Shown here: positions 63,032-64,000 of the stretch, piece after piece
Layout: every line of letters begins with the position of its first letter
How positions within the stretch are numbered: position 1 is the stretch's first letter
Assembly (NCBI GenBank): GCA_050951845.1
Contig: JBMNJV010000001.1
Span: forward strand, 955,813-1,019,812
Direction of reading: 5' to 3'
Source: UBA5436 sp050951845
Lineage (GTDB): Bacteria > Bacillota > Clostridia > Saccharofermentanales > DTU023
DNA length: 64,000 bases
The notes under the pieces: generated by a model
Told to the model about the DNA's origin: nothing
The model's input: the letters and a program-made list of their open reading frames with translations, nothing else
Database searches by the model: none
Translations under genes and position numbers: made by a program

Positions 63032-63124
63032 GTTACTCAGTTAACAGTTTAGACGAATGGAAAAATACAGGGCAAAATGAGCGGGTTTGATAGGGGTTAC
63101 TCAGTTAACAGTTTAGACGAATGG
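63032..63124 (+). repeat. two-copy direct repeat upstream of hbd
   Basis: GTTACTCAGTTAACAGTTTA plus GACGAATGG occurs at 63032 and 63096 (29 bp each, period 64). Contains the small palindrome GTTAAC. Confidence 0.85.
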
Positions 63125-63161
63125 TGAATTACTATTTTTAATTCGAAAGAAAGGAACAAAT

Positions 63162-64000
63162 ATGAAAATAGGAGTTATCGGTGCAGGTACAATGGGAAGC
63201 GGCATTGCTCAAACTTTTGCTCAAACGGAAGGTTACGAGGTGATGCTTTCAGATATAAATCTTGAATTGGCGGAAGCCGGCAAAGCAAGAATTGCTAAAG
63301 GATTGGCCAGATTGGTTGACCGGGGCAGAATGGAACAGGATAGAGCAGATGCGATTGTAGCAAATATCACACCCTGCTTAAACAAAGACTTGGCTGATTG
63401 TGATTTAATAGTTGAGGCCGCTCTTGAAAATATGGAGATCAAAAAAGCAACTTTCAAAGAATTGGATGGAATTTGTAAAGCGGATACAATGTTTGCCACC
63501 AATACTTCATCACTCTCCATTACGGAAATCGGCAACGGCTTAACTCGTCCGCTGATCGGTTTACATTTCTTTAATCCGGCTCCGGTTATGAAATTAGTTG
63601 AAGTTATTCCGGGTCTCAATACACCGGATGAACTGGTCGAAAAAATTACAAAAATTTCTGAAGAAATCGGCAAGACACCGGTTAAAGTAAATGAGAATGC
63701 AGGTTTTGTCGTAAACAGAGTTCTGATTCCGATGATCAATGAAGCGGTCGGACTTGTCGCGGAAGATGTAGCGAGTGCCGAAGGTGTGGATACAGCGATG
63801 AAACTCGGTGCCAACCATCCGATGGGACCGTTGGAATTAGGGGATTTGATCGGTTTGGATGTTTGCCTGGCAATTATGGAAGTTTTGTATGCTGAAACCG
63901 GTGATTCAAAATATCGTCCGCATCCTCTGCTCCGTAAAATGGTTCGCGGCGGCAAATTAGGCCGCAAAACCGGCAAAGGATTTTATGACTACAGCAGATA
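63162..64000 (+). CDS. hbd: 3-hydroxybutyryl-CoA dehydrogenase (reaches the window edge)
   Basis: 279 codons plus two bases; the window ends in TA, which is probably the first two bases of the stop. NAD loop IGVIGAGTMGSGIAQTF, catalytic IGLHFFNPAPVMKLVEVI, NRVLIPMINEA, GANHPMGPLELGDLIGLD and terminal GRKTGKGFYDYSR. Reduces acetoacetyl-CoA to 3-hydroxybutyryl-CoA. AAAGGAAC before the ATG. Confidence 0.94.
   Translation, partial: MKIGVIGAGTMGSGIAQTFAQTEGYEVMLSDINLELAEAGKARIAKGLARLVDRGRMEQDRADAIVANITPCLNKDLADCDLIVEAALENMEIKKATFKELDGICKADTMFATNTSSLSITEIGNGLTRPLIGLHFFNPAPVMKLVEVIPGLNTPDELVEKITKISEEIGKTPVKVNENAGFVVNRVLIPMINEAVGLVAEDVASAEGVDTAMKLGANHPMGPLELGDLIGLDVCLAIMEVLYAETGDSKYRPHPLLRKMVRGGKLGRKTGKGFYDYSR

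Overview
The window is low-GC DNA (roughly 38-40 % by eye), densely packed with operons and AGGAGG-type ribosome binding sites. It carries SigH, a T-box leader, type III glutamine synthetase, meso-diaminopimelate dehydrogenase, a split glycine decarboxylase P-protein (gcvPA/gcvPB) and a thl-crt-hbd butyrate cluster. Together these point to an anaerobic Firmicute of class Clostridia. I cannot name the species from sequence alone.

Layout. 1-2.2 kb: 3' end of sigH, a lipoprotein and a lone barstar-like protein. 2.3-3.4 kb: a HAD phosphatase and a YerC/TrpR-type regulator on the minus strand. 3.4-10.5 kb: a histidine operon hisZGDCBAF-hisIE without hisH, starting from a promoter whose spacer holds a small inverted repeat. 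10.6-13.1 kb: a PII-like protein and a DUF1538 membrane protein with a fused PII-like tail. 13.1-18.8 kb: DMT exporter, aspartokinase, thrC, thrB, thioesterase. 18.86-20.43 kb: tandem 82-bp repeats interrupted by a complete IS3-family element with inverted repeats and a 3-bp target duplication. 20.6-26.2 kb (minus): argG-argH and a polar amino acid ABC importer; argG has a consensus promoter and an apparent transcription attenuator. 26.3-32.5 kb: oligopeptide ABC importer, interrupted by a relic of a TM1410-like gene. 32.5-38.3 kb: lysA, lysC, dapA, dapB, ddh (dehydrogenase route to lysine). 38.4-43.2 kb: glnN, tRNA-Gly(CCC), two small membrane proteins, and a T-box-controlled alanine-type aminotransferase. 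43.2-47.7 kb: 92-bp tandem repeats and a three-gene MacB-like ABC system with a proline/threonine-repeat surface protein. 48.0-52.8 kb: gcvT-H-PA-PB with two intergenic repeat arrays. 52.96-54.15 kb: ordinary bacterial gap with its terminator.

54.2-60.6 kb is the most unusual part. An operon encodes an archaeal-type (type II) GAPDH, an archaeal-type phosphoglycerate kinase, a LarA-family nickel-pincer racemase and a two-piece transketolase. A convergent DeoR-family regulator follows; it has no ATG/GTG/TTG start and seems to begin at ATT behind a perfect Shine-Dalgarno. A 102-bp element lies upstream of this operon. It recurs with about 89 % identity and no gaps upstream of thl-crt-hbd (60.9-64.0 kb), and in both places it carries CGAAA (TTTCG) half-sites 21 bp apart. 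The simplest reading is that the DeoR protein co-regulates the two operons, coupling a triose/aldose-phosphate module to butyrate-type fermentation.

Several intergenic regions carry short tandem repeats (periods 38, 64-66, 82 and 92 bp). Three of these families have hairpins inside the unit, which suggests a genome-wide habit of expanding sequence just 3' of genes.
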